DNA of 64,000 nt from Rosellinia necatrix. Taxonomy: Eukaryota > Ascomycota > Sordariomycetes > Xylariales > Xylariaceae. Position numbers and translations under genes: made by a program. Every line of letters starts with the position of its first letter. The first letter of the stretch is position 1. Shown here piece by piece: positions 53,039-63,942 of this stretch. Location of the stretch: assembly GCA_021209875.1 (NCBI GenBank), contig JAGYVD010000010.1, positions 1,550,001 to 1,614,000 on the forward strand, given 5' to 3'. The notes below the pieces were generated by a model. The model was not told the DNA's origin. It saw nothing but the letters and a program-made list of their open reading frames with translations, and ran no database searches.

Positions 53039-54340
53039 ATGCAGAAGCAACTCATTGCCGCGCTAGGCCTCCCGGCATTGGCCCTGTCGGTCCAGAGCAC
53101 GCCCAGCCGCGGTCATACAACCAGCTGCTCCAAGACCTGTGTGGTTGATTCGAGCGCTCACGATGCCTCCTATGCCATTGAGAGGGCTTTCCGCGACTGC
53201 GGTCATGAGACTGCTGAGAAACGCGGCAAAGTCGTGTTCAAGAAGGACGAAGTGTACAACGTCCGCCGTGTCATGAACACCACGGGCTTGACTAACGTGG
53301 ACGTCGAGATCCACGGCACCCTCCTGTGGGACACCAACATCCCCTACTGGCTCAACAACTCGCTGCCGGTCGGTTACCAGAACCAATCCACTGCTTGGGT
53401 TTTTGGCGGTGACAACGTCCACTGGACTGGTTTCGGCTATGGTACCCTGGATGGCAACGGCCAGGTCTGGTATGACTTCATCAATGGTACCAATAACTAC
53501 CCGGGTCGTCCGCACCAGATTTCCTACGCGGGCATGAAAAACAGCGTCATCGAGCAGACGCGTTTTGTGCAATCCCAAATGTGGACAATGACTGTCATCC
53601 ACTCTGAGAATGTTCTGCTCGAAAATATATACGTCAACAGCACCGATACCAGGCGGGACGTCGGATTCGACTTCTCCTCTCTCAACACCGACGGGGCTGA
53701 TGTCCTCTACTCGAACAACATCACCTTCCGCAACTGGATCGTCGACTGTGGCGACGACAACATCGCCACGAAGGCAAACAGCACTAACATTCTCATCGAG
53801 AACCAAGATTGGTACACTGGTCTTGGGTTTGCCATGGGGAGTATCGGTCAGTACGATGGCAAATACGAGACGGTGGAGAACGTGACGGTTCGCAACGTGA
53901 CTGCTCACAGTCGCATGAGATACGGCGCCTACTTCAAGACCTGGACGGGTGTCTCCCGTGGCTACCCCCCGAACGGTGGCGGGGGGGGCCTTGGATACGC
54001 CGCCAACATCACCCTGTCTGATTTCAAGCTTGACAACACCTCGGGCATCTTCGCCATAACGCAGTGCACGAGCTACAACAGCGCGCGTGGCGAGTGCGAC
54101 ACCAGCACGTTTAATATCCGCGATGTCACCCTCGAGAACTGGTCTGGCACGTCTACCAGCGCCGTGCTGGCCGAGCTTCAGTGCAGCGGTGCAAGCCCTT
54201 GCACTGGCATCAAGTACAACAACGTGTCCGCGTATATCCCGAGCAACAACACCATGGCCAGCCATTACCTGTGTGGTAATGTCTCTGAGCCCATCGGATT
54301 CGAGTGCACTGATGGACTTTGGGAGGAAAATAACAGGTAG
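53039..54340 (+). CDS. GH28 glycosidase (pectinolytic; polygalacturonase/exo-rhamnogalacturonase type)
   Basis: Starting at ATG 53039 gives 433 residues in one exon. Residues 1-20 are a signal peptide (MQKQLIAALGLPALALSVQS). The right-handed beta-helix family GH28 is recognised by NTDG at 216-219 and GDD at 238-240, whose Asp residues form the acid/base pair, within CGDDNIATKANSTNI. The usual third motif GHG is replaced by GLGFAMGSIG (261-270) and the fourth, RIK, by YFK (298-300). These changes suggest an exo-acting or rhamnogalacturonan-type member rather than a classic endopolygalacturonase. About ten N-glycosylation sequons fit secretion. It acts on plant pectin outside the cell. An equally long antisense frame is a codon-bias shadow. 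Confidence 0.88.
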   Translation: MQKQLIAALGLPALALSVQSTPSRGHTTSCSKTCVVDSSAHDASYAIERAFRDCGHETAEKRGKVVFKKDEVYNVRRVMNTTGLTNVDVEIHGTLLWDTNIPYWLNNSLPVGYQNQSTAWVFGGDNVHWTGFGYGTLDGNGQVWYDFINGTNNYPGRPHQISYAGMKNSVIEQTRFVQSQMWTMTVIHSENVLLENIYVNSTDTRRDVGFDFSSLNTDGADVLYSNNITFRNWIVDCGDDNIATKANSTNILIENQDWYTGLGFAMGSIGQYDGKYETVENVTVRNVTAHSRMRYGAYFKTWTGVSRGYPPNGGGGGLGYAANITLSDFKLDNTSGIFAITQCTSYNSARGECDTSTFNIRDVTLENWSGTSTSAVLAELQCSGASPCTGIKYNNVSAYIPSNNTMASHYLCGNVSEPIGFECTDGLWEENNR

Positions 54341-55045
54341 AGTCACGGATGCCCTAGGTACCTACGTGACCTAGCATCCGCGCGCAGTTAGACTGCTGTG
54401 TACCTGGGTTCTACCTAGATAGTTTCTCCTGTTCTCCATCTTCCGACCAATATACTTGTAGTAGTACATATGGGACCCCAAATAGGAAGCATTGCCTCTG
54501 TAAACGATACCAATCGTGACAAAAAAACGGATGAAACTAGTATGATACGAGTGTTATCTACTGTCACGGAGTAGTTTGCGCATATACTGTCATATGGAGT
54601 CCAGGGTGAGGTCTGGTCACTAGAAGGTAGCAGCTGGGTCGCAAGTAGATAGCTAAGTATAAGGGTAGGGCTCAATATCATTAATTCTTAGGCCTATCAT
54701 CTAAGGTGGGAGGCCTTCAGTCCTTATATACACCAATTTACCTCTAGAGCTACACCGTAAGGTAGCTAGTACTTCGCCATGTGCTTTATCTGCCTGACAT
54801 ATACCAATAACCAAAAAGGTGGAACGGTTCCGTTTTGCCTTTACATCTACTCTTAGGTATATACTAACACGATTCTCCCTTCGAATATCACCCGATATAC
54901 CACAACGGTGCATCACAATGCGCCAGGGAAACCTACCGTAAGGAACCCTAGCTCATTAAACCCGTATTCTCAACGGTGAGCTTTTTCAGTAAGGAAAGTC
55001 AAACTGACATGGCGCACGTGATACCCAATGCATCCCTATATCGAA
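54341..55045. other. Gene-free stretch after the GH28 gene
   Basis: 700 bases, AT-rich, with only short frames lacking motifs. It presumably includes the GH28 3' UTR. Confidence 0.4.
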
Positions 55046-55050
55046 CTGTC

Positions 55051-55212
55051 TGTCACGGAACTAGTCTTGACCTAAGGACTCCACTAGGGCACGGGCCAGA
55101 ATACTGTATATAAAAGGAGCGAGTAGCTGGCGACTGACCAAGTGAGGAACCTTCCCTCCTTGTGCAATAACATAAGTTATTTCTGGAACTACCAGCAGTA
55201 CGAACTGTGACA
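55051..55212 (+). mobile_element. Solo LTR, copy C (162 bp)
   Basis: Near-identical to copy B, with the same TGTCACGG start, CTGTGACA end and TATATAAAAGG box. It is flanked by the perfect duplication CTGTC at 55046-55050 and 55213-55217. The 61-residue minus frame over it is an LTR artefact. Confidence 0.9.
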
Positions 55213-55217
55213 CTGTC

Positions 55218-56361
55218 CTAGACAAATCGTTGGTACTTAGGTACATATTAGAGAGGGCTTCTTCTTGGTGTATACTGGATTCTGGTGCTGAAGTTATTGG
55301 CCACGTTATTGAATCTTACGGCACTCTACTGACTTGGATACCTGATATTAAACATACCACGGTATCATAATGACGGCACTAATTATTTATAAATATTCCG
55401 CCTTATACGTATCTCCAGCATTTGAATACATATATAATAATACATTAAGCCACCGTCTTGCCTTTTCAACACATCAGCAGCTACTTAGCTGTTATTTCAA
55501 AGTACTGTAACCGAGATGCCTTGGCTGAGTTATTTTAATATGGCCCTAATAGCATCGGTAAAATACCTACATAATCGATCTTAATAATCTGTCCAGCTAT
55601 AGGCCCCCACCCGACTGCAGAGCTAGCTTGGTAACTTGTTGAGGCTGGAATATTCTTTTGGGAAGAAGTTAAAACATCGATATGGATAACACACATAAGG
55701 CACTATATTAACAACTGACTAACGCAATAGCGCAACATTCTCTTTTTTTTTTTTTTTTTTTTCATATATAATAATTGAGATATTGGGGGATTGATTTTTT
55801 CCCCCCTAGGTACCTACCTAATTATATGTGTATCTGCTTATTATACATCTATAATTGCCTACATACCTACCGATTACTGGTAACTACCATCTAGGCAGGT
55901 AAGTACCTACCTAACACAAAGTATCTATGATAAGTTTATCTGTAACTATGGCAACGTGGACTAATGAACCGCTTCAAACCATCTCCTCGCTAGGTATGAT
56001 AAGGTAACTCGACGGCAGTTGCCATCTTGCGAGCGGTAAAACGCGTCCGCTGTTCCTTACACAGCGAAACCACGACCCTCTCTTCAACAAACTACTTTTC
56101 CGTGGGTCCTCTCTCCCGGCCGCGCACAAATTACGCAGACTTGGCTATTACCACGCAGCCATTGCACATTTGTTCGACGGTAATGGTACTTATGTTAGAA
56201 CAGCAAACATTCGCGGCAGAATTCTTCTTCGGCTTGATCTCTTCTTCTGAATTATTAAGTCTCCCAGTGGTTAGTAGCCAAGGTATTCTGGGTTAACTTT
56301 CATAACATTGTCGTCCCACCTTTTGATCGTATTCTAGCGGCACGAGCAAGGTATCGACAAA
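55218..56361. other. AT-rich, gene-free stretch
   Basis: 1.1 kb with a T-run of about 20 bases at 55743-55762 and scattered CCTA/GGTA motifs (near 55810 and 55860-55915). The 89-residue frame 56027-56296 has no motif. The end is the promoter of the BTB gene. Confidence 0.4.
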
Positions 56362-57687
56362 ATGGCATCTTTCTTTGATAGTCTATTGGACTTCAGCAAT
56401 CAGCGCCGCCTATCTGGGGGTAGTGAGTGTTCGCATACCAAGTTTTCACCCCCGGTGGAGGAAATTGACCCTGATGGCGACATGATGCTTTTCGTGGGAA
56501 GGCCAGGGTGCACATACACATCCTGCAACTACGATGAGGGCAAGCGGCCGAACGCAATCTGCTTTCATGTTGACTCAACTGTAGTAGCAGGCGCATCGTC
56601 TACTCTCGGTTTAGTTGTCTATAGCCCCAGCGCCAAAGCCGCAACCGATAGCAAGGTGAAATGGACCGTCAAACTCCCCGACGACGACCCGCAAGCTATG
56701 CGAACAGTCATCGACATCCTCTATGGACGCTGCCCCATCTCGTCACTTGATAATCAGATGAGCATTGAGCAGCTCTTGCGTCTCACCATCCTCGCTGACA
56801 GGTACGATCTCGTGCATCTTTTCACCAAGTGGATCGGCCAGTGGGTGGAGGACATGGCGCCCTACTGGGTTAATAAAAAGTTTGTGCGGAAGTCGACCGA
56901 AACTTTGGAGTCATTGCTTTGGATCTCTTGGGTCATTGGACATGAACCCTTGTACGCCCATATGATATTACAGATCGCCTTTCACAGCGAGCTCGATGAC
57001 ACTGGAGAACTTACAGACCCGGCCGAACAACTCTGCTTTATCAATGAGTCCTACAAGGTCTCCGTGCCGCCGTGCGCACCGAGTAAGCTACTTTGCCATT
57101 GAATAAGGGCTCCGGCATTTAAATGGCTAACCTGTGTGTGTCACTTATTTATAGTTGAGATTGGTCATTCACGCATCGAAGTTCTCAAGTTGATCCGCAA
57201 GGATATCAAAGAGATAGTCGAACGACACCTTCACGGCAATCAGAACAGGGGTCGGCCGTGCTGCGGGCGAACGGACGGTGACGATGACCTGATCTGGCGT
57301 CGGGGCATGCTCGAGACGTTTTTAAAGATGCTGGACCGTGAGGGGATCTGGCCACTGCCGCCTGCTCATATGATCACGGCGAGCCCCAGGTCTTTGGTGG
57401 AGGTATTCCGCGTCAACCCCGAAATCCCCTCATTCATTCATCGGGGTCGATTCTGCGAGGCCGACGGAAGTCTTTGGCACCGCATCGACAAACTCCTCGG
57501 CGATATCTACTTCATCCTTCCGCAGGCGTCCGCCAAGCATCTCAGAGCGCAGGCCGAGAAGTCCGGACTTGCGGATTATTTTAAGTCGAAGGGCCCCCGC
57601 TTCGTCCCGGACAGGGGCATCTGGAAGGTCAAGGAGATCCTGGAGTTTCAAAAGGCTATCACTGAGTCTGAAAGCGTCCCCGCCTAG
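56362..57687 (+). CDS. BTB/POZ-like domain protein
   Basis: Two exons, 56362-57082 and 57155-57687 (72-nt intron, phase 1), give 417 residues. Residues about 35-150 have the BTB order: DGDMMLFVG, FHVDSTVVAGASSTL, VKWTVKLPDDDPQAMRTVIDILYGR, then SIEQLLRLTILADRYDLVHLFTKWI. This is the form common in large families of fungal BTB proteins annotated only as nuclear or hypothetical. It likely mediates protein-protein contacts; CUL3 adaptor function is possible but unproven. The C-terminal half (IEVLKLIRKDIKEIVERHLHG..., CCGR, RSLVEVF) matches no domain I know. Confidence 0.75.
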
Positions 57688-59701
57688 GAGCGACGGCGCT
57701 AATGAGGCTAAACCAGAGACGTTGATTGACGGATGGAGGGGGTGTGCTATCAAGGGCACTCATGGGAAGCTAAACAACATGGCCCTTTGGCCAGTTGATA
57801 ATAGGGACATGAATAAGCTGCGGATGTATATTGTTCTCGGCATAGAAGACGAGTAATTCTGAAAGTGAGACAGGGGGAGGGAGAAGGGGGGTAGGGGGGT
57901 AGGGGGGGTGGATGACGACTTTACGATTAGCTAATGTCCTATCGGGCTCGGTCATCCGTAAGGGAGCGAGACACGGACTGGGGAGTCGGGGAGTCGGAGG
58001 TTCAGATGTGCGTGTAAAGGCTCACGCTCACGTAGCACGAATGGCAGCTACCTGTTTGTCGGTACCTAGGTAACTAACTGGTAAGAAAATAGGGATTGGG
58101 AGGAAGTTGCAAGCTGCAAGCTGCAAGCTGCAAGCGCCAGTGTAGTGTAGTCAGGGCAACTTATATAATCAATCTACAGGGGCTTATCCCCTGCCAAGAC
58201 CCTGCAGTGGTCCCCGTCATCTTCAAATGGTCCCCCATCCGCCATCCGCCATCCGCCATCCATCATCTGCCATTCTCCCATTTCCATTCTGCACCCAACC
58301 CAGACTAACCTAATAACAAAGTAACTATTAGTCTATTACCGTGCTATCTTGCCGAGTTCACGATGCTAGGCACTTAGGTAACCAGGCATTGACCGGGACG
58401 AACTATCATCGTCCGATAATCCCAAAGCGTATCGCGCTTCCATTGCGATTCGCTCCGTTACGGGAAATAGTGGCCGAGCAACTGTAGGAATCATCGGACC
58501 CCGACGACGACGCCATCGACACCAGAGTTTCCAACGGTTGGTGCCCCCCAATAGCCGCTGCCGGCAAGCAAACAACCGTAGCGAGCAAGTTCTCTCCATT
58601 GCGCTCTGTTCGGGGCGAGTGTCTTGAAACGTCGGCGTAGGTATGGGGCACATCGTTGGAAAATGACCGTCAGCGTCGGTAGTCGGCCAATTCCAATTGA
58701 TAAGACCTGGTGATTCCCTTCCTACGACGCGATGACGAGGACCTCGCCTCTCCGTAGGAATCCCTCGCCGTGCATCGTGATATACGGCGAAGAACAAGCG
58801 CCGACGCGTCCCCCGTGGTCTTATCTGGCTCTGCGATGTGATGGCCTGATGAATGGCCGTGATATTAGGGGGCCGTTCTCAAACACCTTTTGTCAGGGTC
58901 CTGTCTCAACCCATGTCACCACGCCTCCAAACCCCTGGCCCGCCCTCCCACCTCGCGTCGTGAGCCTCAAGGCCACCTCGCCCACGTCGCTTCACCCAGG
59001 TCGCTTCTCTCAAGCTAATGGCCACTGCGTTCGTAGCCACGCTCTCTGCTCTCTGCCTTTGGTAATGCCCTAATTAGTCACTACTATCATGCAAATGCCC
59101 ACATCGGACCCGATCAGGACGGCTGATTGACGCCGACGCCCTTGTCCTGGGCAGCCTTACCGTGGCGACTAAGACCAAGGCAGTCAACTGGACACCCCCC
59201 CGGTCGAAACGATCTCCAGACTACAATGCGTCTGGCGTGCCTCTACCCTAGTGACATGCTTCCCAGTCTTTCTCAAGTTTCACTCTTTTCTTAGCCATTT
59301 GCGTGTCCTTCTCCCCCTAAAACTTACTATCTTCTCTTCCATGAGCTGATGTTTTTCGAGACGTTAGCGAATAATTTGTTTTCTCGTTTCTATTCTTGTG
59401 TCTCGCCGTCGTGTTTTTGAGGTGGTACTACCGCTCCTTTAGTTCCCTCAGCCCCGGCCCTATACACAATTCCGAGAAACATACCGGAATGCTTTCGCTT
59501 TCGACTCCGTGACACAGGATCTTCAAAGCACTCTCTTTTATTCTCCTGGTTGGGTTGATCCCATATTCTTTCGCAACGGCTGGCCTGTTTAATTTTTTTT
59601 TATTACATCTCCGTTACGTTTGTGGATCGTGTTGATTCCTTAGATCGAGAAAGTATCAAGAATTAGTTTACGGGGTGCCTCACCCAAAATCCTCAGTCAG
59701 G
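57688..59701. other. Intergenic stretch with short tandem repeats
   Basis: 2 kb without a supported gene. G-rich run at about 57875-57911; a 7-base unit TGCAAGC repeated four times at about 58108-58135; a (CATCCGC)n-like run at about 58236-58266. Frames at 58366-58797 (minus) and 58732-59073 (plus) overlap and have no motif. Confidence 0.4.
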
Positions 59702-61149
59702 ATGAGGGCGCTTTACTCTGGGTTTCTACTATTGACACTCAATACTCTATCGCCGGTACAGGTAGGTATCGTTGCGACGAACTTGAACGAGCCGCAAATT
59801 AACGGGCAGTAGGCCGATACATACAAGGTTTACGATCAACCCGTCAAGCGTGCTTTTTTGGATGGCCTTTTGGACAGGCTGAATGGCGGCGGCGGTGGTG
59901 GTGCAGGAGGAGGGAGCGATGGCCGCGAAACCGTTACTGAGACCATTCGACAGACAATCACGGTCGGCGGTGGTGGACTAGGCGGACTCTTTAATACTTC
60001 GGAGCCAACCGTGACGGCAACGGTTACGGTTACGGAGCTCGCCGGTGGTGCTGGCGGTGTTGGTGGTGCTGAGGGGATCACTCAGTATGTCCAAGCTAAA
60101 TTGCGGTGGAAAAGAACAAGGGACTGACAGGGCCGATAGGCAAGTGACGGTGACGCAGCTGGCAACTACAACGATGGTCACGACTATGATGCAACTGATC
60201 GCTTGCGGAACAGCCTTTGGGGTTCCGCTCCCGCCCGACCAAGCGTCAGCCATCGCCTCTTCTGTGGCTCAAGTTGTCTCGTCAGGCCAAGCTGAAGCTT
60301 CCTTGATATCAACCACCACGTCCGTTTCAACAATCGAGACATTATCAACCGCAACACCTTCGCTAATTCCCATCCCCGGGGCTTCTACCTCGGCCAGCTC
60401 CATACGTAAGATAACGCCCCTTTTCGGTGTCATTTAAAGCGACTAACTGACATCAAAACTACACAGCGGTGGTCCCCCTACCTTCGCAATCGTCTTCGGT
60501 GCCTCCGTTGGAATCATTGCCGACATCTCTCGCTACTGTCGTACTCCCCAGCACGTCGAGTGCGATAGAAGTTTCGTCAACGAGTTCGGTTGCTGTAGGC
60601 ACGGGCACGACAGACATAGGAGCTGTCCCAGGACCGAGTTCGTTGCCGACCTCCGCAGATTCCAGTACCGTTGCCGCCTCGCTTACGTCGGAAACTACTT
60701 CATCAGTCGAGGTACCTCCGACCACCTCAACGTTAGCAACAGAGAGTACGGCGGAAGCAACGACTTTAACCGACAGCACAGCGGTAGCCTCTTCATCGAC
60801 TGAGGTCCCTCCAGCAGACACGACCTCGACAGTAGCTAACGCTCCGGAAACTACCTTATCAACCGAAGTGCCTCCGGTAACCACGACTTCGGCATCGGAA
60901 AGCACGCCAGCTGCTGGCGCGTCGTCGATTGCCTTACCCATTGCCACAACGACAGAAGCAGCAGTGGGACAGTCTACGATCGCGCTTCCGGTTCAGGAGA
61001 CACCTGCTGCCGCCCTTTCCGATATCAACCTGGCACCCGCTCTCCCCGTGCTCACGGCGACCACGTTCGCAGGCGCCGACGAGGGCCCTCCAATCGACTT
61101 CGGCGGCATCAACCTAAGCTCGGTCATCGATCTCGGCCCCGTTGCGTGA
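59702..61149 (+). CDS. Secreted Ser/Thr-rich low-complexity protein (spliced)
   Basis: Four exons, 59702-59761, 59813-60084, 60140-60405 and 60467-61149, all phases consistent, give 426 residues. Exon 1 is a 20-residue signal peptide (MRALYSGFLLLTLNTLSPVQ). After VYDQPVKRAFLDGLLDRL, with a Lys-Arg that could be a Kex2 site, comes a Gly-rich tract, TVTATVTVTELAGG, and VTVTQLATTTMVTTMMQLIACGTAFG. A long Ser/Thr/Ala/Val-rich region follows with recurring STEVPP and TTSTVA units. Such regions are heavily O-mannosylated in fungal wall proteins. Only one Cys is visible. I recognise no catalytic domain and no GPI signal at the end (LSSVIDLGPVA), so a soluble or wall-associated mucin-like role is the best guess. 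Confidence 0.65.
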
Positions 61150-61685
61150 TCTCGCGATTTCGTGTTTTTCTGCCTACTTGCTGGGCCATAAAAACGCCAG
61201 GAAAAGGAGGGGGGGGGGGTCGGGGCGGGCGAACGCATACGGCAAAATTTCTCCCCGGTAGCGAGTACTTGTTTTTGGTATATATATACGTTCATCCCTT
61301 TTTATATGTAAATCTTGTAGACTCAAATCTTGAGAAAACGACCCCTGGCGGAGAATCCACTTCTTGATCACATAATGCACTAAATACAAAGATATCGGCC
61401 CTAATAGTTTGCCGCATTGGCCTATCTGCTAAATCAACGAAGGACGGGCATTTCTTGTAATTCTCTTTCCATTATGAAATGTTAAATGTTAGGCATGTGT
61501 TCAATGCCTTCATCTATTTGATTTTGATAGGTGTTCTGTAAATATTCTTGAGGGTATCATAAAATTTGTCGGTTTTGTCCCCTTATTTTCAAAACCGAAG
61601 TCCCAAAAAACGCCGAAGTCCTCTCTTTATACATGCATCCTGTAGCTATAATACTCGCGAATATTCGACATCACCATAATCGTCA
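61150..61685. other. Convergent intergenic gap
   Basis: About 535 bases between converging genes. The first 120 bases are GC/G-rich (GGGGGGGGG at 61209-61218), the rest AT-rich; both 3' UTRs are expected here. Confidence 0.4.
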
Positions 61686-62855
61686 TCATGAGCCGGTCGT
61701 GCCTTCCTCCCCTGCTTGCTTTTTCCGCAAGGCAGCCTTCATCCTCTTCGCCTGGCGTTTGCTCATTGGCTGATCCTCGCCGTCGGCAGCCGGTTTCGCG
61801 CCTTCGCCCGCGTTCGGCGCAGCAGTGGTAGAGGTAGCGGTAACATCGCCATTCTTCCTCTTCTTCCCTCCGGGGTTGGTGGCTTCTCGACCCCCGCCCC
61901 GGCCACCCTTGGTGCCTCCCTGAGCAATTCCAGGGGCGGCTTTGGTGGTGGCGCTGCCGCCACCGTCATCCCCGGCCTCGGCCATCTCGACGTCGGGGCG
62001 CTCGCGGTCCGCGACGCCGACGATGTCGACGACGCCGCGGAAGCCGCTGCGCCTCAGGCCCTCGTTGACGACGACGCCGCGGGGGAGCAGGCCGAGGCCC
62101 TCGGCGGCGCGGTCGGCCGACAGGCCCCAGACGTGGAGCAGGTTGACGACGTCGGCGGGGGCGCGCAGGCCGAGGGCGGAGCGGGCCTCGCTGCTGACGA
62201 CGATGCCGCGGCCGCGCGTGGCGCGGACGAGGGACGCCACGTTGCCGATGAAGGTGGCGCGGGCGCGGGCGTCGACGGGGGCGGCAGCATGCCCGCCGCC
62301 AGAGGTATGTGTCGTGGACGTGGACGTGGACGCGGAGGCGGGACCCTGCAGGACCTGCGAGTAGCAGACCTCGAAGCGGACGCCGCGGCCGACGGCGGAC
62401 ATGCAGGGCTTCGGCCGGAAGGTGAAAGGCTGGCGCGCGGTCAGGTCGAGCGAGATCAGCGAGGCGTCGGCGAGGCTCAGGCACGCGGCCGAGAAGCTCT
62501 CCTCCGTCTGCGGGCGCACGGCGAGGATGTCGTAGGCCGCGGCAAGCTGCGGCAGCCGGTGGTGCTGCGACGGCTCGCTGAGGACGACGGTGGCGCGCCG
62601 GAGGACGGTCGGGAGCCCGGGCTTGGGCGTGGAGGTGGGGGTAGAAGTGGAAGGCGAGGAGGAGGAGGGGGCCGGGGAGTCGAACTTCGGGATCGGGTTC
62701 GTGGCCTGCGGCGGGAGCGGCGCCCCAATCGTGTGGTTGAGGGCTACCACATCGTAGCCGAGGGATGCGCTGAACCGCAGCGTGCGCTCGAGGTCGGCGG
62801 CGCTCGTGTGAGGTGTCCACGCGATGTTGAGGTCGTAGAGCATCTTCCCATTCAT
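61686..62855 (-). CDS. RPP1: RNase P/MRP protein subunit RPP1 (p30)
   Basis: A single-exon frame of 389 residues. The PHP-like TIM-barrel fold of RNase P p30 is recognisable: MLYDLNIAWTPH at the start, GYDVVALNHTI, LPTVLRRATVVLSE, YDILAVRPQTEESFSAAC, LISLDLTARQPF, RGVRFEVCYSQVLQ, and near the end of the fold GIVVSSEARSALGLRAPADVVNLLHVWGL. Rpp1 is a core subunit of nuclear RNase P (tRNA 5' maturation) and RNase MRP (pre-rRNA processing). The C-terminal 110 residues are Gly/Lys-rich and end in a basic KRQAKRMKAALRKK. Met1 (62855) or Met5 (62843) may be the start. A 405-residue antisense frame is a shadow. Confidence 0.92.
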   Translation of the reverse strand: MNGKMLYDLNIAWTPHTSAADLERTLRFSASLGYDVVALNHTIGAPLPPQATNPIPKFDSPAPSSSSPSTSTPTSTPKPGLPTVLRRATVVLSEPSQHHRLPQLAAAYDILAVRPQTEESFSAACLSLADASLISLDLTARQPFTFRPKPCMSAVGRGVRFEVCYSQVLQGPASASTSTSTTHTSGGGHAAAPVDARARATFIGNVASLVRATRGRGIVVSSEARSALGLRAPADVVNLLHVWGLSADRAAEGLGLLPRGVVVNEGLRRSGFRGVVDIVGVADRERPDVEMAEAGDDGGGSATTKAAPGIAQGGTKGGRGGGREATNPGGKKRKNGDVTATSTTAAPNAGEGAKPAADGEDQPMSKRQAKRMKAALRKKQAGEEGTTGS

Positions 62856-63779
62856 GTCTCGGGCCTCGTGGCCCGTGGGCGCATAGAACGAGGCGATAGC
62901 TTATGTCTATCTAGCCGGAGTTTGATTAGGTAGAGTTGAGAAGGTGGCGGGGTTCGGCACCTGTGAATTCAAGACCTCGGGATTGTCTATTCGCTAGGTA
63001 GGCACGACGTGCTAATCGTGAATATGATCAGCTCAAGCCCGCTGCTGCCCGCCCAAATAAATTTCTTATCCGATTCACTAGGTATACTACAGTAGGTAGT
63101 ACCCAGGTAGGTTAGAGCTTCTTTTGACAGCTCGTGTGGGGTTGCAGCACAACACGCCTTAGGCAACCACCCCCAGCAAGACAGCTCCGCACCCGAAGTG
63201 GCGCCAGATTACAGTGGCTCCAGGTGATACAGATTCGGCCTCCTCCAGTGCTGATCCGGCGCTATTGGGCAGCGCCGTGCCATCGTCCTCTGGACTTGCC
63301 GGATACGATGTGCAGTGTGCCTAGAAATGGACGTCCAAGCTCCACGGTCTGAGGTGCTGCGACACAGCCTCACTGGTGCTGACGCAAAGCATTGCAGCTA
63401 CCGCATGTGTCGCCCCGTTAGACCCGATTCATTCACGCCTCTCTCGATCGACTTCGACTGCATCATACCACTCACTCACTATACGTGCCCTACACACCCA
63501 AACAATACCCTACCTATCTAATACATTATACATTGCATATCTACTACCTACCTACTTTCATTCCGATACCCACGCATTTGTTACAGCACAGAGGTACCTG
63601 ACAGATCCCGGTTCTGATCTTGATCTCGGTCTCCATCCAACGCCGTTGCCGCCGCCGTCGCCGCCGTCGCACTCCGTACATTGTCGCAACAGCCACAATA
63701 TCGAGGTAAACAGACACCACGACAGACATCGCGACCGACATCGCCCACCGAACGCCTCCGATCCCGCCCATACCAAACT
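62856..63779. other. Divergent promoter region
   Basis: About 920 bases between RPP1 (minus) and the zinc-ribbon gene (plus). Frames here (63134-63789) are short, overlapping and without motifs. CCTA-type repeats appear again near 63500-63560. Confidence 0.4.
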
Positions 63780-63923
63780 ATGTGTCTGATCTTCACCTGT
63801 GGCGAGCACACCTTCCGCAAGGAGGTTGAGGGTTACGAGGGCCTCACCTGCCAGTGTCACAATTGCGGCAACTACGCTGCCCATGTGATCAAGAGCAACC
63901 CGTGGTTTACCTTTTGTTTTGTC
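63780..63923 (+). CDS. Zinc-ribbon protein, first exon (partial at window edge)
   Basis: Starting at ATG 63780, 48 codons run to a GTGAGT donor at 63924. The peptide has CxC/CxxC spacing (TCQCHNCGN) and the motif AAHVIKSNPWFTFCFV. These match a small fungal zinc-ribbon protein group in which the ribbon precedes RVIKSHPWFTFCF(I/V) and a second Cys pair in the next exon, as I recall it. The second exon lies beyond the window. The intron begins with a run of C/T tandem units (CCCCTTTTCT) to the end of the window. Function of the family is unknown. Confidence 0.65.
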
Positions 63924-63942
63924 GTGAGTGCCTCTTTCTTTC

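Noticed and set aside
53063..54346. 427-residue minus-strand frame over the GH28 gene
   Set aside because: Exactly antisense to the GH28 coding frame; long only because of C-rich third positions.
55061..55246. 61-residue minus frame in LTR copy C
   Set aside because: The same reading occurs in the other LTR copies; it is repeat sequence, not a gene.
58366..59073. Overlapping frames of 143 (minus) and 113 (plus) residues
   Set aside because: Mutually antisense in part, low-complexity Arg/Pro composition, no recognisable domain.
61716..62933. 405-residue plus-strand frame over RPP1
   Set aside because: Gly/Arg/Glu-rich mirror of the RPP1 frame with no domain; RPP1 on the minus strand is clear.
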